Source of the DNA: Aquimarina intermedia
GTDB lineage: Bacteria > Bacteroidota > Bacteroidia > Flavobacteriales > Flavobacteriaceae
Length of the DNA stretch: 64,000 nucleotides
Direction of reading: 5' to 3'
Assembly: GCF_008124785.1 (NCBI RefSeq)
Contig: NZ_VNHU01000007.1
Location: 62,001-126,000, forward strand
The notes beneath the pieces are model-generated. The model saw only the letters and a list, made by a program, of their open reading frames with translations. It had not been told where the DNA came from and made no database searches. Shown piece by piece: positions 17,641-27,191 of the stretch (its first letter is position 1; each line of letters begins with the position of its first letter). Position numbers and translations under genes: made by a program.

Positions 17641-18906
17641 TTATATCAAATATTGAAATAGATCTGGTTTGTTATTAAGATAATCTCCAAAAAAGTTATA
17701 ACACTTCATACGTTGAATTAGAGGTTCTAAATCTTCTTTGTATTTCAACTCAATCCCCACCACAGCTGGACCATTCTCCCGGCTTGACTTTTTTGAATAT
17801 TCAAAATGAGTAATATCATCATCCGGTCCTAATACCTCAACAACAAACTGTTTTAAAGCTCCTGCACGCTGTGGAAATCGAACAATAAAATAATGTTTTA
17901 GATTAGCATATAACAAAGCACGTTCTTTTATCTCTGCTGTACGGGTAATATCATTATTACTACCACTTACAATACAAACAATATTCTTTCCTTCAATTTT
18001 GTCTTTATATTCTTCTAAGGCAGCTAATGTTAAAGCTCCGGCGGGCTCAACTACTATTGCATCTCGATTATAAAGATCTAAAATGGTTTGACATATCCAG
18101 CCTTCAGGCACCGTAAGCATATCATCCAAGTGATTTTTACAAATTTCAAAATTAAGATCACCAACACGCTGTACTGCTGCTCCATCAACAAATTTATCGA
18201 TGTTCGTAATTTCTGTGTTTCTACCCTCCTTTGTAGAAATTGACATCGATGGTGCGCCCAAGGGTTCAACACCTATAATCTTCGTTTTTGGAGACAATAC
18301 TTTAAGTGCTCCGCATAAACCGGATGCTAATCCCCCACCTCCTACCGCAACAAAGACGTAATCTATCGATTGATCGGATTGTTGCAAAATTTCAAGACCA
18401 ATAGTCCCCTGCCCTTCTATTGTTTTGGGATCATCAAAAGGATGTACAAAAACTTTGTTTTTTTGTTTACATAACTTTACTGCCGCCTTTGAGGCATCAT
18501 CAAAAGTATCGCCTGCTAATACCACATTGACAAATTCTCCTCCAAACATCTCGGTTTGTTCCACTTTTTGCTTAGGTGTCACCGAAGGCATATAAATAGT
18601 ACCTTGTATTTTTAAATGTTGACAGGCAAAGGCTACGCCCTGTGCATGATTGCCTGCACTTGCACAAACAACTCCTCGCTCTCGCTCTTTCTCTGTTAGT
18701 GAACTTATTTTATTAAAAGCTCCTCTTATTTTATAGGACCTTACGCGTTGTAGGTCTTCGCGTTTCAAGAAAACATTGCAACCATATGCTTTGGAGTAGC
18801 GAACACTATTCATTAACGGAGTTACCATGACTACCTCTTCAATAGTAATTGCAGCTGCTTTGATGTCTTTTACATCTGGGAAGTATGTTGTTTCGGTCGT
18901 ATTCAT
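17641..18906 (-). CDS. ilvA: Threonine ammonia-lyase (biosynthetic threonine dehydratase)
   Basis: Deaminates threonine to 2-oxobutanoate, the entry to isoleucine. PLP-dependent fold: Schiff-base Lys in LKREDLQRVRSYKIRGAF, phosphate-binding loop VAVGGGGLASG. The C-terminal region from about residue 330 is a single ACT-like regulatory domain (short form, about 420 aa, as in Bacillus), through which isoleucine usually inhibits. The ATG at 18906 (MNTTETTYF) was chosen over an upstream extension with non-conserved Cys-rich residues. Last gene of the ilv operon, 89 bp after ilvC. Confidence 0.93.
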   Translation of the reverse strand: MNTTETTYFPDVKDIKAAAITIEEVVMVTPLMNSVRYSKAYGCNVFLKREDLQRVRSYKIRGAFNKISSLTEKERERGVVCASAGNHAQGVAFACQHLKIQGTIYMPSVTPKQKVEQTEMFGGEFVNVVLAGDTFDDASKAAVKLCKQKNKVFVHPFDDPKTIEGQGTIGLEILQQSDQSIDYVFVAVGGGGLASGLCGALKVLSPKTKIIGVEPLGAPSMSISTKEGRNTEITNIDKFVDGAAVQRVGDLNFEICKNHLDDMLTVPEGWICQTILDLYNRDAIVVEPAGALTLAALEEYKDKIEGKNIVCIVSGSNNDITRTAEIKERALLYANLKHYFIVRFPQRAGALKQFVVEVLGPDDDITHFEYSKKSSRENGPAVVGIELKYKEDLEPLIQRMKCYNFFGDYLNNKPDLFQYLI

Positions 18907-18995
18907 ATTATAATTTATCTTTCTGAGCCCATCACAGGATTCACAATACACATCAAAAGAACCTAGACAGGCCCAGTCAGATAAGCTTTACATCA

Positions 18996-20471
18996 TTAAA
19001 TTATAGGTTTCATAGCTGTCATTGATGCTCTAAGCTGCTCGCCTATCATTTCTATTGGATGATTTCTTATGATGCTGTTAACTTCAATCAGTTTTGCATT
19101 ATCAACATGATTATCCTTTTCTTTATCATAGGCTTCTCCAATAACATCGGTATCAACTGTAGCCATAAAATCTTCTAACAAGGGCTTACATGCATGATCG
19201 AATAAATAACAACCATACTCTGCTGTATCCGAAATCACACGGTTCATTTCGAATAATTTTTTCCGAGCGATCGTATTTGCAATCAACGGAGTTTCATGTA
19301 ATGATTCATAGTAGGCTGAGGCATCGATAATACCAGACGCTGTCATTGCTTCATACGCTAATTCTACTCCGGCTCTAACAAATGCTACCATAAGTACACC
19401 ATGATCATAAAACTCCTGTTCAGAAATTTTCATATTGCCAGCAGGAGTTTTTTCGAATGCGGTCTCTCCGGTTGCCGCTCTCCAGGTTAGTAAATTTTTA
19501 TCATCGTTTTGCCAATCCTCCATCATGGTTTTTGAAAAACGTCCAGATATGATATCATCCATGTGTTTATGAAATAAAGGACGCATAATGCCCTTTAGTT
19601 CTTCAGAAAGTTCAAATGCTTTTAGTTTAGAAGGATTCGACAAACGATCCATCATATTGGTAATTCCACCGTACTTGAGTCCTTCTGTAATTGTTTCCCA
19701 ACCATGTTGAATTAATCTGGAAGCGTATCCCGAATCCAAACCTTTTTCAATCATTTTATCAAAACAAAGTATGGAGCCTGTTTGTAATAAACCACAGAGG
19801 ATAGTTTGCTCACCCATTAAATCCGATTTTACTTCGGCCACAAAGGATGACTCCAACACTCCTGCTCTATGTCCTCCCGTTGCCACTGCATACGCTTTTG
19901 CTTGTGCTAAACCGTGTCCTTGAGGATCATTTTCCGGATGTACTGCAATCAATGTTGGAACCCCGAAACCTCTTTTATATTCTTCTCTCACTTCAGATCC
20001 CGGACATTTTGGTGCTACCATAATAACTGTTACATCCTCCCGAATTTTCATACCTTCCTCGACAATATTAAATCCGTGAGAATAGGAAAGTGTAGCCCCT
20101 TTTTTCATTAACGGCATAACCGCATTAATTACCTGAGTATGTTGTTTATCAGGGGTTAGATTGATTACTACATCAGCCTCGGGTATGAGTTGTTCATACG
20201 TACCCACCGTAAATTCGTTATCTGAAGCATTTTTAAAGGAAGTTCGCTTTTCATCTATTGCTTTTTGCCTAAGAGCGTATGAGATATCCAACCCGGAGTC
20301 TCTCATATTGAGTCCTTGGTTTAGGCCCTGTGCCCCGCAACCGATAATCACAATTTTCTTCCCTTTTAAAGCTGTCACCCCTTTATCAAATTCATTTACA
20401 GCCATAAATCGACATTTGCCTAATTGAGTGAGCTGTTCTCGCAGTGATAATGTGTTGAAGTAATTGGTCAT
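18996..20471 (-). CDS. ilvC: Ketol-acid reductoisomerase (class II)
   Basis: Converts acetolactate/acetohydroxybutyrate to the dihydroxy acids with NADPH and Mg2+. Nucleotide-binding motif [15 protein letters not shown] near residue 45. At 491 aa it is the long class-II form with a duplicated C-terminal knotted domain, as in E. coli. Fourth in the ilv operon. Confidence 0.96.
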   Translation of the reverse strand: MTNYFNTLSLREQLTQLGKCRFMAVNEFDKGVTALKGKKIVIIGCGAQGLNQGLNMRDSGLDISYALRQKAIDEKRTSFKNASDNEFTVGTYEQLIPEADVVINLTPDKQHTQVINAVMPLMKKGATLSYSHGFNIVEEGMKIREDVTVIMVAPKCPGSEVREEYKRGFGVPTLIAVHPENDPQGHGLAQAKAYAVATGGHRAGVLESSFVAEVKSDLMGEQTILCGLLQTGSILCFDKMIEKGLDSGYASRLIQHGWETITEGLKYGGITNMMDRLSNPSKLKAFELSEELKGIMRPLFHKHMDDIISGRFSKTMMEDWQNDDKNLLTWRAATGETAFEKTPAGNMKISEQEFYDHGVLMVAFVRAGVELAYEAMTASGIIDASAYYESLHETPLIANTIARKKLFEMNRVISDTAEYGCYLFDHACKPLLEDFMATVDTDVIGEAYDKEKDNHVDNAKLIEVNSIIRNHPIEMIGEQLRASMTAMKPII

Positions 20472-20543
20472 TTTATTATTTTATTTTTAAGTTTTTCCGC
20501 AGTAGCGGATGGTAAATTGGTTACATGTTTTTTTCTTTTACTA

Positions 20544-21077
20544 TTACGAAGATGCTATAGAAAAGTTTTCCAGAATTTTAGAAATGTGCATTTTATCTTT
20601 GGTGATGGCAATACGACCTGATCGTACAAATTGCATTAACCCATATGGCTCTAAACGATCATACAACAGTTCAACTTCCTGTCGGCTACCTGTTTTCTCT
20701 AATACAAAATATTCTGGAGTAACGGTCACTATATGAGCGATATGCTCTTTTATGACCAATTGAATCTCTCTATCCTCAAAAAGTAGTTTTGAAGCCATTT
20801 TAAATAAGGCTGTCTCTTGAAAAATAGTCTCCTCATCTTTATGATAAAATGCTTTAATCACCTCTATTTGCTTTTCAATTTGACCGACTAATTTTCTAGC
20901 CTGATCTTCTGTGACCTGAACCACAATTGTAAAACGATATACATCTTTAATTTCGGACACCGATGTTGTCAGACTATCTAAATTAATATGTCGTTTTGAA
21001 AAAATTGATGAAATACGATTGAGTAATCCAATGTTATTTTCTGTATACGCCGATATGGTATAATTTTCCTTTTTCAT
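20544..21077 (-). CDS. ilvN: Acetolactate synthase small (regulatory) subunit
   Basis: Regulatory subunit that confers branched-chain amino-acid feedback on IlvB. The N-terminal ACT domain (TISAYTENNIGLLNRISSIF) is followed by a second C-terminal ACT-like domain. 177 aa, the usual longer type. 17 bp after ilvB. Confidence 0.93.
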   Translation of the reverse strand: MKKENYTISAYTENNIGLLNRISSIFSKRHINLDSLTTSVSEIKDVYRFTIVVQVTEDQARKLVGQIEKQIEVIKAFYHKDEETIFQETALFKMASKLLFEDREIQLVIKEHIAHIVTVTPEYFVLEKTGSRQEVELLYDRLEPYGLMQFVRSGRIAITKDKMHISKILENFSIASS

Positions 21078-21094
21078 TGTTTTTTTTCTTTGTG

Positions 21095-22822
21095 TTAGCT
21101 CAGTCTTATATCGGATACTGAAGCCCCGGTGGGTATCATAGGAAATACGTTACTTTCTTTTTCTACACATACTTCTAAAAAATGTGCTTCATCCGAGGAA
21201 AGCATTTTAGCAATGGCGCTTTTTAAGTTTTTTCTTTCCGAAACGCTGTTAGCTTCAATCCGATAGCCTTTAGCGATAGTTACAAAATCGGGATTGATCA
21301 TTTCTGTTGACGCATAGCGTTTATCAAAGAAGAGTTGTTGCCATTGTCTCACCATCCCTAAAAAATCATTGTTAAGAACAACTATCTTAACCGGCACTCT
21401 TGTTTGAAAAATAGTTCCTAATTCTTGAATAGTCATTTGATATCCGCCATCACCAATTATAGCAATAACCTGACGCTCCGGAGCACCCATTTTTGCTCCT
21501 ATTGCTGCTGGCAGAGCGAAGCCCATAGTCCCTAAACCACCCGAAGTTATATTACTTTTAGTTTTATTGAATTTAGCGTAGCGACAGGTTACCATCTGGT
21601 GCTGGCCCACATCAGAAACAAGAATTGCGTCACCGTTTGTAAACTCATTAATATGGCGAAGTACCTCTCCCATTGTTATGTTGCCCGAGGATGGATTCAA
21701 TTCGCTATCTATGACCGTTTCATGTTCTATCGTTTGAAACTCTTTAAATTTTTTGAGCCAATTAGAATAATCATTCTTAATCAGGTGCGGAAGTATTTGA
21801 TTTAATGTTGTTTTGACATTTCCCATGACTGCTACATCAACAGAAACATTCTTATTTACCTCGGCGGGATCAATTTCAAAATGAATGATTTTTGCTTGTT
21901 TGGCATAGGTTTCTAGATTTCCTGTCACACGATCATCAAATCGCATCCCGATAGCAATTAAAACGTCGCATTGATTCGTCAATACATTAGGTCCGTAATT
22001 ACCGTGCATACCCACCATCCCTACATTGAGCGGATGTATCGTTGATAAGGCGGAAAGCCCAAGGATTGTCCAAGCCGCAGGGATACCGGTTTTTTCAATA
22101 AAGGTTTTAAACTCATCTTCAGCCTCACCAAGTATAACTCCTTGCCCGAATACAATCATAGGTCGCTTGGCTTGATTAATTAGCTCCGCCGCTTCAAGAA
22201 TACTTTCAGTAGTAGTTGTGGGTACCGGAATATAACTTCGCACTCCTTTGCATGGTTTATATTCAAAATCCAAACTACCAAATTGTGCATCCTTTGTGAT
22301 ATCGATTAAAACCGGACCAGGTCTTCCAGAACGCGCGATATAAAATGCTTTTGCCATAACTGTAGGGATGTCTTCGGCTTTGGTTATTTGACAATTCCAT
22401 TTGGTCACCGGAGTAGATATTCCAATGATATCAGTTTCCTGAAATGCATCGGTTCCTAATAAGTGCGACCCAACCTGACCTGTTATACATACCATCGGTG
22501 TAGAATCGATCTGAGCATCTGCAATTCCGGTTACAAAATTAGTTGCTCCCGGTCCAGATGTGGCAATAGCGACTCCCACTTTACCGCTGGCTCTTGCGAA
22601 TCCCTGAGCTGCATGAGTAGCTCCTTGCTCATGACGTGTCAACACATGATGCAGTTGATCTCTGTATTTATAAAGTTCATCATACACGGGCATGATGGCA
22701 CCTCCCGGATATCCATAAATCAAATCAACTCCTTCTTCTAATAAACATAGAATGACAGCTTCTGCGCCTGTTACCGTTTTTTTCTTCAGATTTATTTTTG
22801 CCGGTGCTGTTTGTGTTTGCAT
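21095..22822 (-). CDS. ilvB: Acetolactate synthase large (catalytic) subunit
   Basis: Thiamine-diphosphate enzyme condensing pyruvate with pyruvate or 2-oxobutanoate; first common step of valine and isoleucine synthesis. Order: PYR domain with the catalytic Glu in RHEQGATHAAQG, central FAD-binding domain, and TPP domain with GDGGYQMTIQEL...LNNDFLGMVRQWQ. 575 aa, standard. Second gene of the operon. Confidence 0.96.
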   Translation of the reverse strand: MQTQTAPAKINLKKKTVTGAEAVILCLLEEGVDLIYGYPGGAIMPVYDELYKYRDQLHHVLTRHEQGATHAAQGFARASGKVGVAIATSGPGATNFVTGIADAQIDSTPMVCITGQVGSHLLGTDAFQETDIIGISTPVTKWNCQITKAEDIPTVMAKAFYIARSGRPGPVLIDITKDAQFGSLDFEYKPCKGVRSYIPVPTTTTESILEAAELINQAKRPMIVFGQGVILGEAEDEFKTFIEKTGIPAAWTILGLSALSTIHPLNVGMVGMHGNYGPNVLTNQCDVLIAIGMRFDDRVTGNLETYAKQAKIIHFEIDPAEVNKNVSVDVAVMGNVKTTLNQILPHLIKNDYSNWLKKFKEFQTIEHETVIDSELNPSSGNITMGEVLRHINEFTNGDAILVSDVGQHQMVTCRYAKFNKTKSNITSGGLGTMGFALPAAIGAKMGAPERQVIAIIGDGGYQMTIQELGTIFQTRVPVKIVVLNNDFLGMVRQWQQLFFDKRYASTEMINPDFVTIAKGYRIEANSVSERKNLKSAIAKMLSSDEAHFLEVCVEKESNVFPMIPTGASVSDIRLS

Positions 22823-22875
22823 AGCTGTTGATTTTTATTGATTAAGCTCCCTGAAGGATAGCATTTTTGATTTTG

Positions 22876-24552
22876 TTAAAATTCGTCGGTAACACAACCT
22901 TTTGAGGCCGAAGCAACCGTTTTTGCATACTTATACAGTACTCCATTTTTAAATTTTAAGGGAGGCTGTTTCCAATGTTTTTTTCTTTCCGCAATTTCTC
23001 GCTTTGTCAATTGTACAGCGATGGTGTTTGTAACCGCATCAATGGTAATAATATCCCCATCTTGCAGTAAAGCAATTGTACCACCATCTTGAGCTTCGGG
23101 TGTAATGTGTCCTACCACAAACCCATGAGTGCCACCTGAGAATCGACCATCAGTGATTAACGCAACATCTTTACCTAAACCTGCTCCCATAATAGCAGCT
23201 GTAGGCTTTAACATTTCGGGCATACCAGGACCACCTCTAGGTCCTTCGTAGCGTATAACAACCACATCTCCTTTTGTCACCCTTCCGTTACTAATGCCAT
23301 CATTTGCGGCATATTCTCCATCAAATACGATCGCTCTGCCTTGAAACGTCAAGCCTTCTTTTCCTGTTATTTTTGCGACGCATCCTTCTTCAGCCAAATT
23401 GCCAAACATTATTCTCAAATGCCCGCTTTTTTTAATAGGATGTTCAATAGATTTAATCACATTTTGATCCTGAGTAAGATCCGGAACATCCAGCAAGTTT
23501 TGAGCTAATGTTTTTCCGGTAACGGTAAGACAATCTCCATGCAAAAATCCTTTTTTGAGCAAATACTTCAAAACTGCGGGTACACCGCCCACACGATGCA
23601 CATCTTCCATCAGGTACTTTCCGCTTGGCTTAAGATCAGCCAAAAATGGCGTGGTATCACTAATTCTTTGAAAATCTGCTAAGGTAAATTCGATATTTGC
23701 AGCGCGAGCAATAGCTAAAAAATGCAAGACAGCATTGGTGGATCCCCCTAAAACTGTTACTAAGGTGATTGCATTTTCTAAGGCTTTTTTAGTTACAATA
23801 TCAGACGGTTTAATGTCTCTTTCAAGTAAGAGACGAATTGCTGCTCCTGCTGCGATGCTTTCCTCTTTTTTCTGATCACTTATTGCTGGATTGGACGCGT
23901 TATACGGTAGTGCCATTCCTAGCGCCTCGATAGCCGCCGCCATCGTGTTTGCGGTATACATACCACCGCACGCTCCCGCTCCCGGACACGCTTTTTCTAT
24001 TACTGCTTTATACTCGGCCTTGGTTATAGTACCGGAAACTTTTTCTCCCCAAGCTTCAAATGCTGAGACCACATCAAGTTTCTTCCCTTCATGACAACCT
24101 GATGCGATGGTTCCGCCGTATACAAGAATCGACGGTCTGTTAAGTCGAAGCATAGCCATTAAGGCTCCTGGCATATTCTTATCACAACCCACCACGGTAA
24201 TTAAGGCATCATAAGACATGGCTTGTACCACCGTTTCCATCGAATCCGCAATAACATCGCGGGACGGTAATGAAAACCGCATGCCAGGTGTTCCCATAGA
24301 TATACCATCACTTACACCAATTGTATTGAAAATCAAACCAACCACATCTTCCTGTTTAGTACCTTGTTTCACCAGTTTTGCTAAATCATTGAGATGCATA
24401 TTACAAGGGTTACCTTCATATCCTGTACTGGCAATACCCACAAACGGTTTGGTCAAATCCTGCTCGGTTAAACCAATGGCATGTAACATAGCTTGTGCTG
24501 CAGGTTGAGAATCATCTTGAGTGACTTGTTTACTATACTTGTTTAAGCCCAT
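22876..24552 (-). CDS. ilvD: Dihydroxy-acid dehydratase
   Basis: Iron-sulfur enzyme removing water from the dihydroxy acids to give the keto acids of valine and isoleucine. Cluster-ligand motifs GCDKNMPGA and [17 protein letters not shown] are present, plus the C-terminal [11 protein letters not shown]. 558 aa. First structural gene of the ilv operon, about 190 nt downstream of the second leader terminator, so its expression should depend on both attenuators. Confidence 0.96.
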   Translation of the reverse strand: MGLNKYSKQVTQDDSQPAAQAMLHAIGLTEQDLTKPFVGIASTGYEGNPCNMHLNDLAKLVKQGTKQEDVVGLIFNTIGVSDGISMGTPGMRFSLPSRDVIADSMETVVQAMSYDALITVVGCDKNMPGALMAMLRLNRPSILVYGGTIASGCHEGKKLDVVSAFEAWGEKVSGTITKAEYKAVIEKACPGAGACGGMYTANTMAAAIEALGMALPYNASNPAISDQKKEESIAAGAAIRLLLERDIKPSDIVTKKALENAITLVTVLGGSTNAVLHFLAIARAANIEFTLADFQRISDTTPFLADLKPSGKYLMEDVHRVGGVPAVLKYLLKKGFLHGDCLTVTGKTLAQNLLDVPDLTQDQNVIKSIEHPIKKSGHLRIMFGNLAEEGCVAKITGKEGLTFQGRAIVFDGEYAANDGISNGRVTKGDVVVIRYEGPRGGPGMPEMLKPTAAIMGAGLGKDVALITDGRFSGGTHGFVVGHITPEAQDGGTIALLQDGDIITIDAVTNTIAVQLTKREIAERKKHWKQPPLKFKNGVLYKYAKTVASASKGCVTDEF

Positions 24553-24738
24553 GTATGCTATTTATTTTTAATTACTTTTAAAAAGTTTTGATAAAATTAT
24601 CTCACTTCTTGGATTACACCTTATTGTTTTACAGGAACTTACAGTTTTCAATGCATTATAAATTCTAATAAAAAACTGAAAATCAATCAGCTATACAATT
24701 CTATTTTACACTGTTAAACTCAATTTATTATCGTTAAA

Positions 24739-24772
24739 CAAAAAATCCCTTCAGACAGCTGAAGGGATTTTT
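24739..24772 (-). terminator. ilv attenuator terminator 2
   Basis: On the minus strand AAAAATCCCTTCAG and CTGAAGGGATTTTT form a 14-bp perfect stem with a 4-nt loop, ending in six T. It starts 24 nt after the second leader stop codon. GATTTTT at 24782-24788 can pair instead with AAAAATC of its 5' arm and so could act as antiterminator. Confidence 0.92.
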
Positions 24773-24795
24773 AAAAGCATTAAAAATCATTCCCC

Positions 24796-24882
24796 TCATG
24801 GTGATCCAATAATAATAATGATAATAATTACCGCAGTAAAAACTGTGCTTAGAGGTAGAAGAATGGTTGTAATCGATTTCAT
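24796..24882 (-). CDS. ilv leader peptide 2 (28 aa, seven consecutive Ile)
   Basis: Leader peptide of a ribosome-mediated attenuator. It starts at the ATG at 24882 and stops with TGA at 24796. It contains Leu8, Leu9 and Leu11, then Val14, Val18 followed by an unbroken run Ile19-Ile25 (ATT ATT ATC ATT ATT ATT ATT), and ends Gly-Ser-Pro. Terminator 2 follows after 24 nt. Ribosome stalling on the Ile run when charged tRNA-Ile is scarce would free the antiterminator. Composition, position and terminator together make this a confident call, although the peptide is too short for domain evidence. Confidence 0.9.
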   Translation of the reverse strand: MKSITTILLPLSTVFTAVIIIIIIIGSP

Positions 24883-24891
24883 ACGGTGTTA

Positions 24892-24931
24892 AAATAAAAA
24901 ATCCCTTTACGTTTTAGGTAAAGGGATTTTT
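24892..24931 (-). terminator. ilv attenuator terminator 1
   Basis: AAAAATCCCTTTAC and GTAAAGGGATTTTT form a 14-bp stem around CTAAAAC on the minus strand, with a T-rich 3' flank. It lies between leader peptide 1 (stop at 24953) and leader peptide 2 (start at 24882). AGGTA near 24945-24949 can compete by pairing with TACCT of the stem and loop. Confidence 0.9.
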
Positions 24932-24952
24932 AAATATCATCACAGTACCTTA

Positions 24953-25012
24953 TCAAGATGAACTAATCACCACGATACTAATACTAATAATATTTAATTG
25001 TAAATTTATCAT
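24953..25012 (-). CDS. ilv leader peptide 1 (19 aa, Ile/Val-rich)
   Basis: First of two leader peptides in front of ilvD. Starts at the ATG at 25012, stops at 24953. Of 19 residues six are Ile (2, 8, 9, 11, 13, 16), two Val (14-15) and two Leu (4, 6). Its own terminator follows 21 nt downstream. The start codon is only 8 bases after a TATCTTTG promoter box, so the transcript may be leaderless or nearly so. With leader 2 this makes a two-stage attenuator, the first stage reading Ile and Val, the second mostly Ile. Confidence 0.85.
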   Translation of the reverse strand: MINLQLNIISISIVVISSS

Positions 25013-25020
25013 TATTGACA

Positions 25021-25028
25021 CAAAGATA
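25021..25028 (-). promoter_or_regulatory. Promoter -7 box of the ilv operon
   Basis: TATCTTTG on the minus strand matches the Bacteroidota -7 consensus TAnnTTTG. It lies between the end of the response-regulator gene and leader peptide 1. No clear TTG at -33 was found. Transcription would start about 4-8 bases before the ATG of leader 1. Confidence 0.65.
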
Positions 25029-25060
25029 GTTAGTTTACCGAAAATTGTTTATAAATTTTA

Positions 25061-25714
25061 TTAAATTTTAAAAAAATTATTTTTTAAACAGTAAATTACC
25101 ATACCTACCCTAGTTTTGACCTCTAATTTTCTAAATACTGTTTCTCTGTAATTTTCGACAGTTTTTGGACTTAAACTCATCTCAAGTGCAATGGCCTTAT
25201 AGGTAAGTTCTGAACAGGCTAGCTTTAGAAATTCCCATTCACGGTCGGTCAGTTTTTCAGCTGGACGATGTTCCTTTTTAAGGATCGTATCCTCTGAATT
25301 TTTCATGAGGTTTTCAACTTTCCCCGAATAGTAATACCCTTGCTCGATGACCACATTCATAGCATATTCAAAATTGTCAGGATGAATATCCTTTAACAAA
25401 TAACCTCTGGCACCTGCTCGTAACATTCTAATGATAGTTTCTTCATCATCCTCCATGGTGAGCGCAAGTACTTTTTGATTTGGCTGATTTTCTTTTAACC
25501 AGTGCATGGTTTGCACCCCGTCCATCACAGGCATTTTTATATCCAGCAGGATCAGGTCGGGTTTTTTACGTTTATGCAGATAATATCGGGTAAGCTCTTT
25601 TCCGTTTTTTAAAATTTCTAGAACATGATATCCCTCTATTTTTAAAATCAGGCTTTCCAGAGATTGAGCAAATAATAAATGGTCATCAACAATAACGACA
25701 GTTTTCTTTTTCAT
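25061..25714 (-). CDS. LuxR/NarL-family response regulator
   Basis: Two-component response regulator. Receiver domain at residues 4-120 with acidic pair Asp10/Asp11 and phosphoacceptor Asp58 (LILLDIKMPVMDG). The LuxR-type helix-turn-helix at about 155-215 contains LTDREWEFLKLACS and SLSPKTVENYRETVFRKL. 217 aa. It lies 12 bp after the histidine kinase gene and is the last gene of the four-gene signalling operon; the ilv promoter begins just beyond it. Target genes cannot be told from sequence. Confidence 0.93.
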   Translation of the reverse strand: MKKKTVVIVDDHLLFAQSLESLILKIEGYHVLEILKNGKELTRYYLHKRKKPDLILLDIKMPVMDGVQTMHWLKENQPNQKVLALTMEDDEETIIRMLRAGARGYLLKDIHPDNFEYAMNVVIEQGYYYSGKVENLMKNSEDTILKKEHRPAEKLTDREWEFLKLACSELTYKAIALEMSLSPKTVENYRETVFRKLEVKTRVGMVIYCLKNNFFKI

Positions 25715-25726
25715 ATTCCCTAACGA

Positions 25727-26518
25727 TTAATCGTTTTTAATTTCATTGGTAAGGGGGTAATTAATTTTTAACGTGGTACCTTTTTCAAGCTGTGATTGGA
25801 TTTCAAACGAGGCATTGACTAATGCTGCACGGCTCTTCATATTTAATAATCCTGAATTAGCTACCACCGACTCAGTATCAAATCCAATCCCGTCATCTTT
25901 AATGATTATAGTGAGTTCATTATTTTGAAAATCAATGCCAACAAATAAATTCTCAGCTTCTGCGTGTTTTATGGTATTAGAAAAGAATTCCTGAACAATT
26001 CGATATAAAATAATTTCGTCTTTTGGATTTAAAACATATTCCTCACCGGTAACCTCTAAGGTAGTTTTCAAAAAGTTTAACTTTTCAAAACGACGTAGTT
26101 CGACTTTAATGGAAGATTCAATCCCCACATTTTGAATTACTTCATGATTAAGCGTTTTGGACAGGCTTCTTATTTCCTGTAGACTACTACTCACAAGATT
26201 TCTTACATCCTTCATTGAATCATCATATTTTTCCTCTTCCCGTGATCCCAACATATTCATTTGCATGACGGCTGTCGACAAGAGTTGCCCAATATTATCA
26301 TGAAGCTCCCAACTTACATTTTTTAAGGTTTGTTCCTGTATTTCCAATTTAGATTTAACCAATTCATCATCAAATCGACGTTGTGCATTTATATTCTCCA
26401 GGATAAGTTTATTTTTTCTTTTTTGGAACGTTATAAAAAATATAATTCCAAAAATTATAAAAAAGAGAATAACAAGCGTAAAATAGACAATTAACCAAAT
26501 CTGTTCTTTCGGTAGCAT
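25727..26518 (-). CDS. NarL-type sensor histidine kinase
   Basis: Membrane-anchored histidine kinase: one N-terminal TM helix (residues about 8-31), a short coiled coil, the HisKA_3 dimerisation domain with phosphoacceptor His73 in WELHDNIGQLL, and a HATPase_c domain with DGIGFD and the G2 region SGLLNMKSRA. The ATG at 26518 was chosen because the longer frame starts only at a TTG. It has almost no extracytoplasmic sensor region, so sensing may depend on the seven-TM protein encoded just upstream, which it overlaps by 28 bp. Partner regulator is the next gene. Confidence 0.9.
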   Translation of the reverse strand: MLPKEQIWLIVYFTLVILFFIIFGIIFFITFQKRKNKLILENINAQRRFDDELVKSKLEIQEQTLKNVSWELHDNIGQLLSTAVMQMNMLGSREEEKYDDSMKDVRNLVSSSLQEIRSLSKTLNHEVIQNVGIESSIKVELRRFEKLNFLKTTLEVTGEEYVLNPKDEIILYRIVQEFFSNTIKHAEAENLFVGIDFQNNELTIIIKDDGIGFDTESVVANSGLLNMKSRAALVNASFEIQSQLEKGTTLKINYPLTNEIKND

Positions 26519-27183
26519 AGTATAAAACCTAAAATGTAGCAAGTATAAAGAAAAATATTTGCACCATAGAGTATTATTGTTCTAATACTTACAAATTCCG
26601 GATTTTCATCAGAATAGTATTTTCCATAAATAAAAATAGGCGTAACTAACAAATGAAATGAAAGCGCTCCAAAAGCTACATATGATGATAGATTTCTGTA
26701 AAAGTTTAAAATTTTATCTCCTTTTAGTATTTCGTAAGAATACCATAGTATACTTAGCGATATCATAATTGAACCTAAGACATAAGTAAAGATAGAAATA
26801 TTACTAAAAAAAATCTCTGTAGAGATATATACATAAACAGACGATAGAAAATATACTATGATAAATAAGATCAAAAAAAACTTTACAAGTTTAGTTTTAA
26901 TGTAAAACAAGAAGTATACGGTATAGAATATAAAACTAATTACAAAGTAAGTATTATAGATCCAGTGATTGCTTACCAACCAAGTATTTTTATAATAAGA
27001 TAACGATTCATAATAATATATAAACCAAGGTATCCAACCAAAAATAATCTCAACCAATGCCGTCAACCAAAGAAAATAAACAAAGTACCGAGTTATAGAA
27101 TCAACTCGATACTTTGTGATATAAAAAGTTCCTACGATTGCCGAAGCTAATTCTAATAAATTTACTACAATCAAAAAATCCAT
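26491..27183 (-). CDS. Seven-transmembrane protein of the signalling operon
   Basis: 230-aa integral membrane protein with seven hydrophobic segments (about residues 2-22, 33-57, 76-95, 100-120, 128-152, 168-190, 200-224) and an N-terminal MDFLIVVNLLELASAIVGTF that places the first helix at the very start. No known sensory domain was recognised. The overlap with the kinase gene and the absence of a sensor domain in that kinase suggest it is the signal-receiving partner. Aromatic-rich (many Tyr/Phe/Trp). Function unknown; the link to the kinase is inference from gene order. Confidence 0.7.
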   Translation of the reverse strand: MDFLIVVNLLELASAIVGTFYITKYRVDSITRYFVYFLWLTALVEIIFGWIPWFIYYYESLSYYKNTWLVSNHWIYNTYFVISFIFYTVYFLFYIKTKLVKFFLILFIIVYFLSSVYVYISTEIFFSNISIFTYVLGSIMISLSILWYSYEILKGDKILNFYRNLSSYVAFGALSFHLLVTPIFIYGKYYSDENPEFVSIRTIILYGANIFLYTCYILGFILCYRKNRFG

Positions 27184-27191
27184 TATTCGTA

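Noticed and set aside
18904..18951. Upstream extension of ilvA by 15 codons
   Set aside because: The extra residues (two Cys, charged, non-conserved) do not resemble the family start; the ATG at 18906 fits better.
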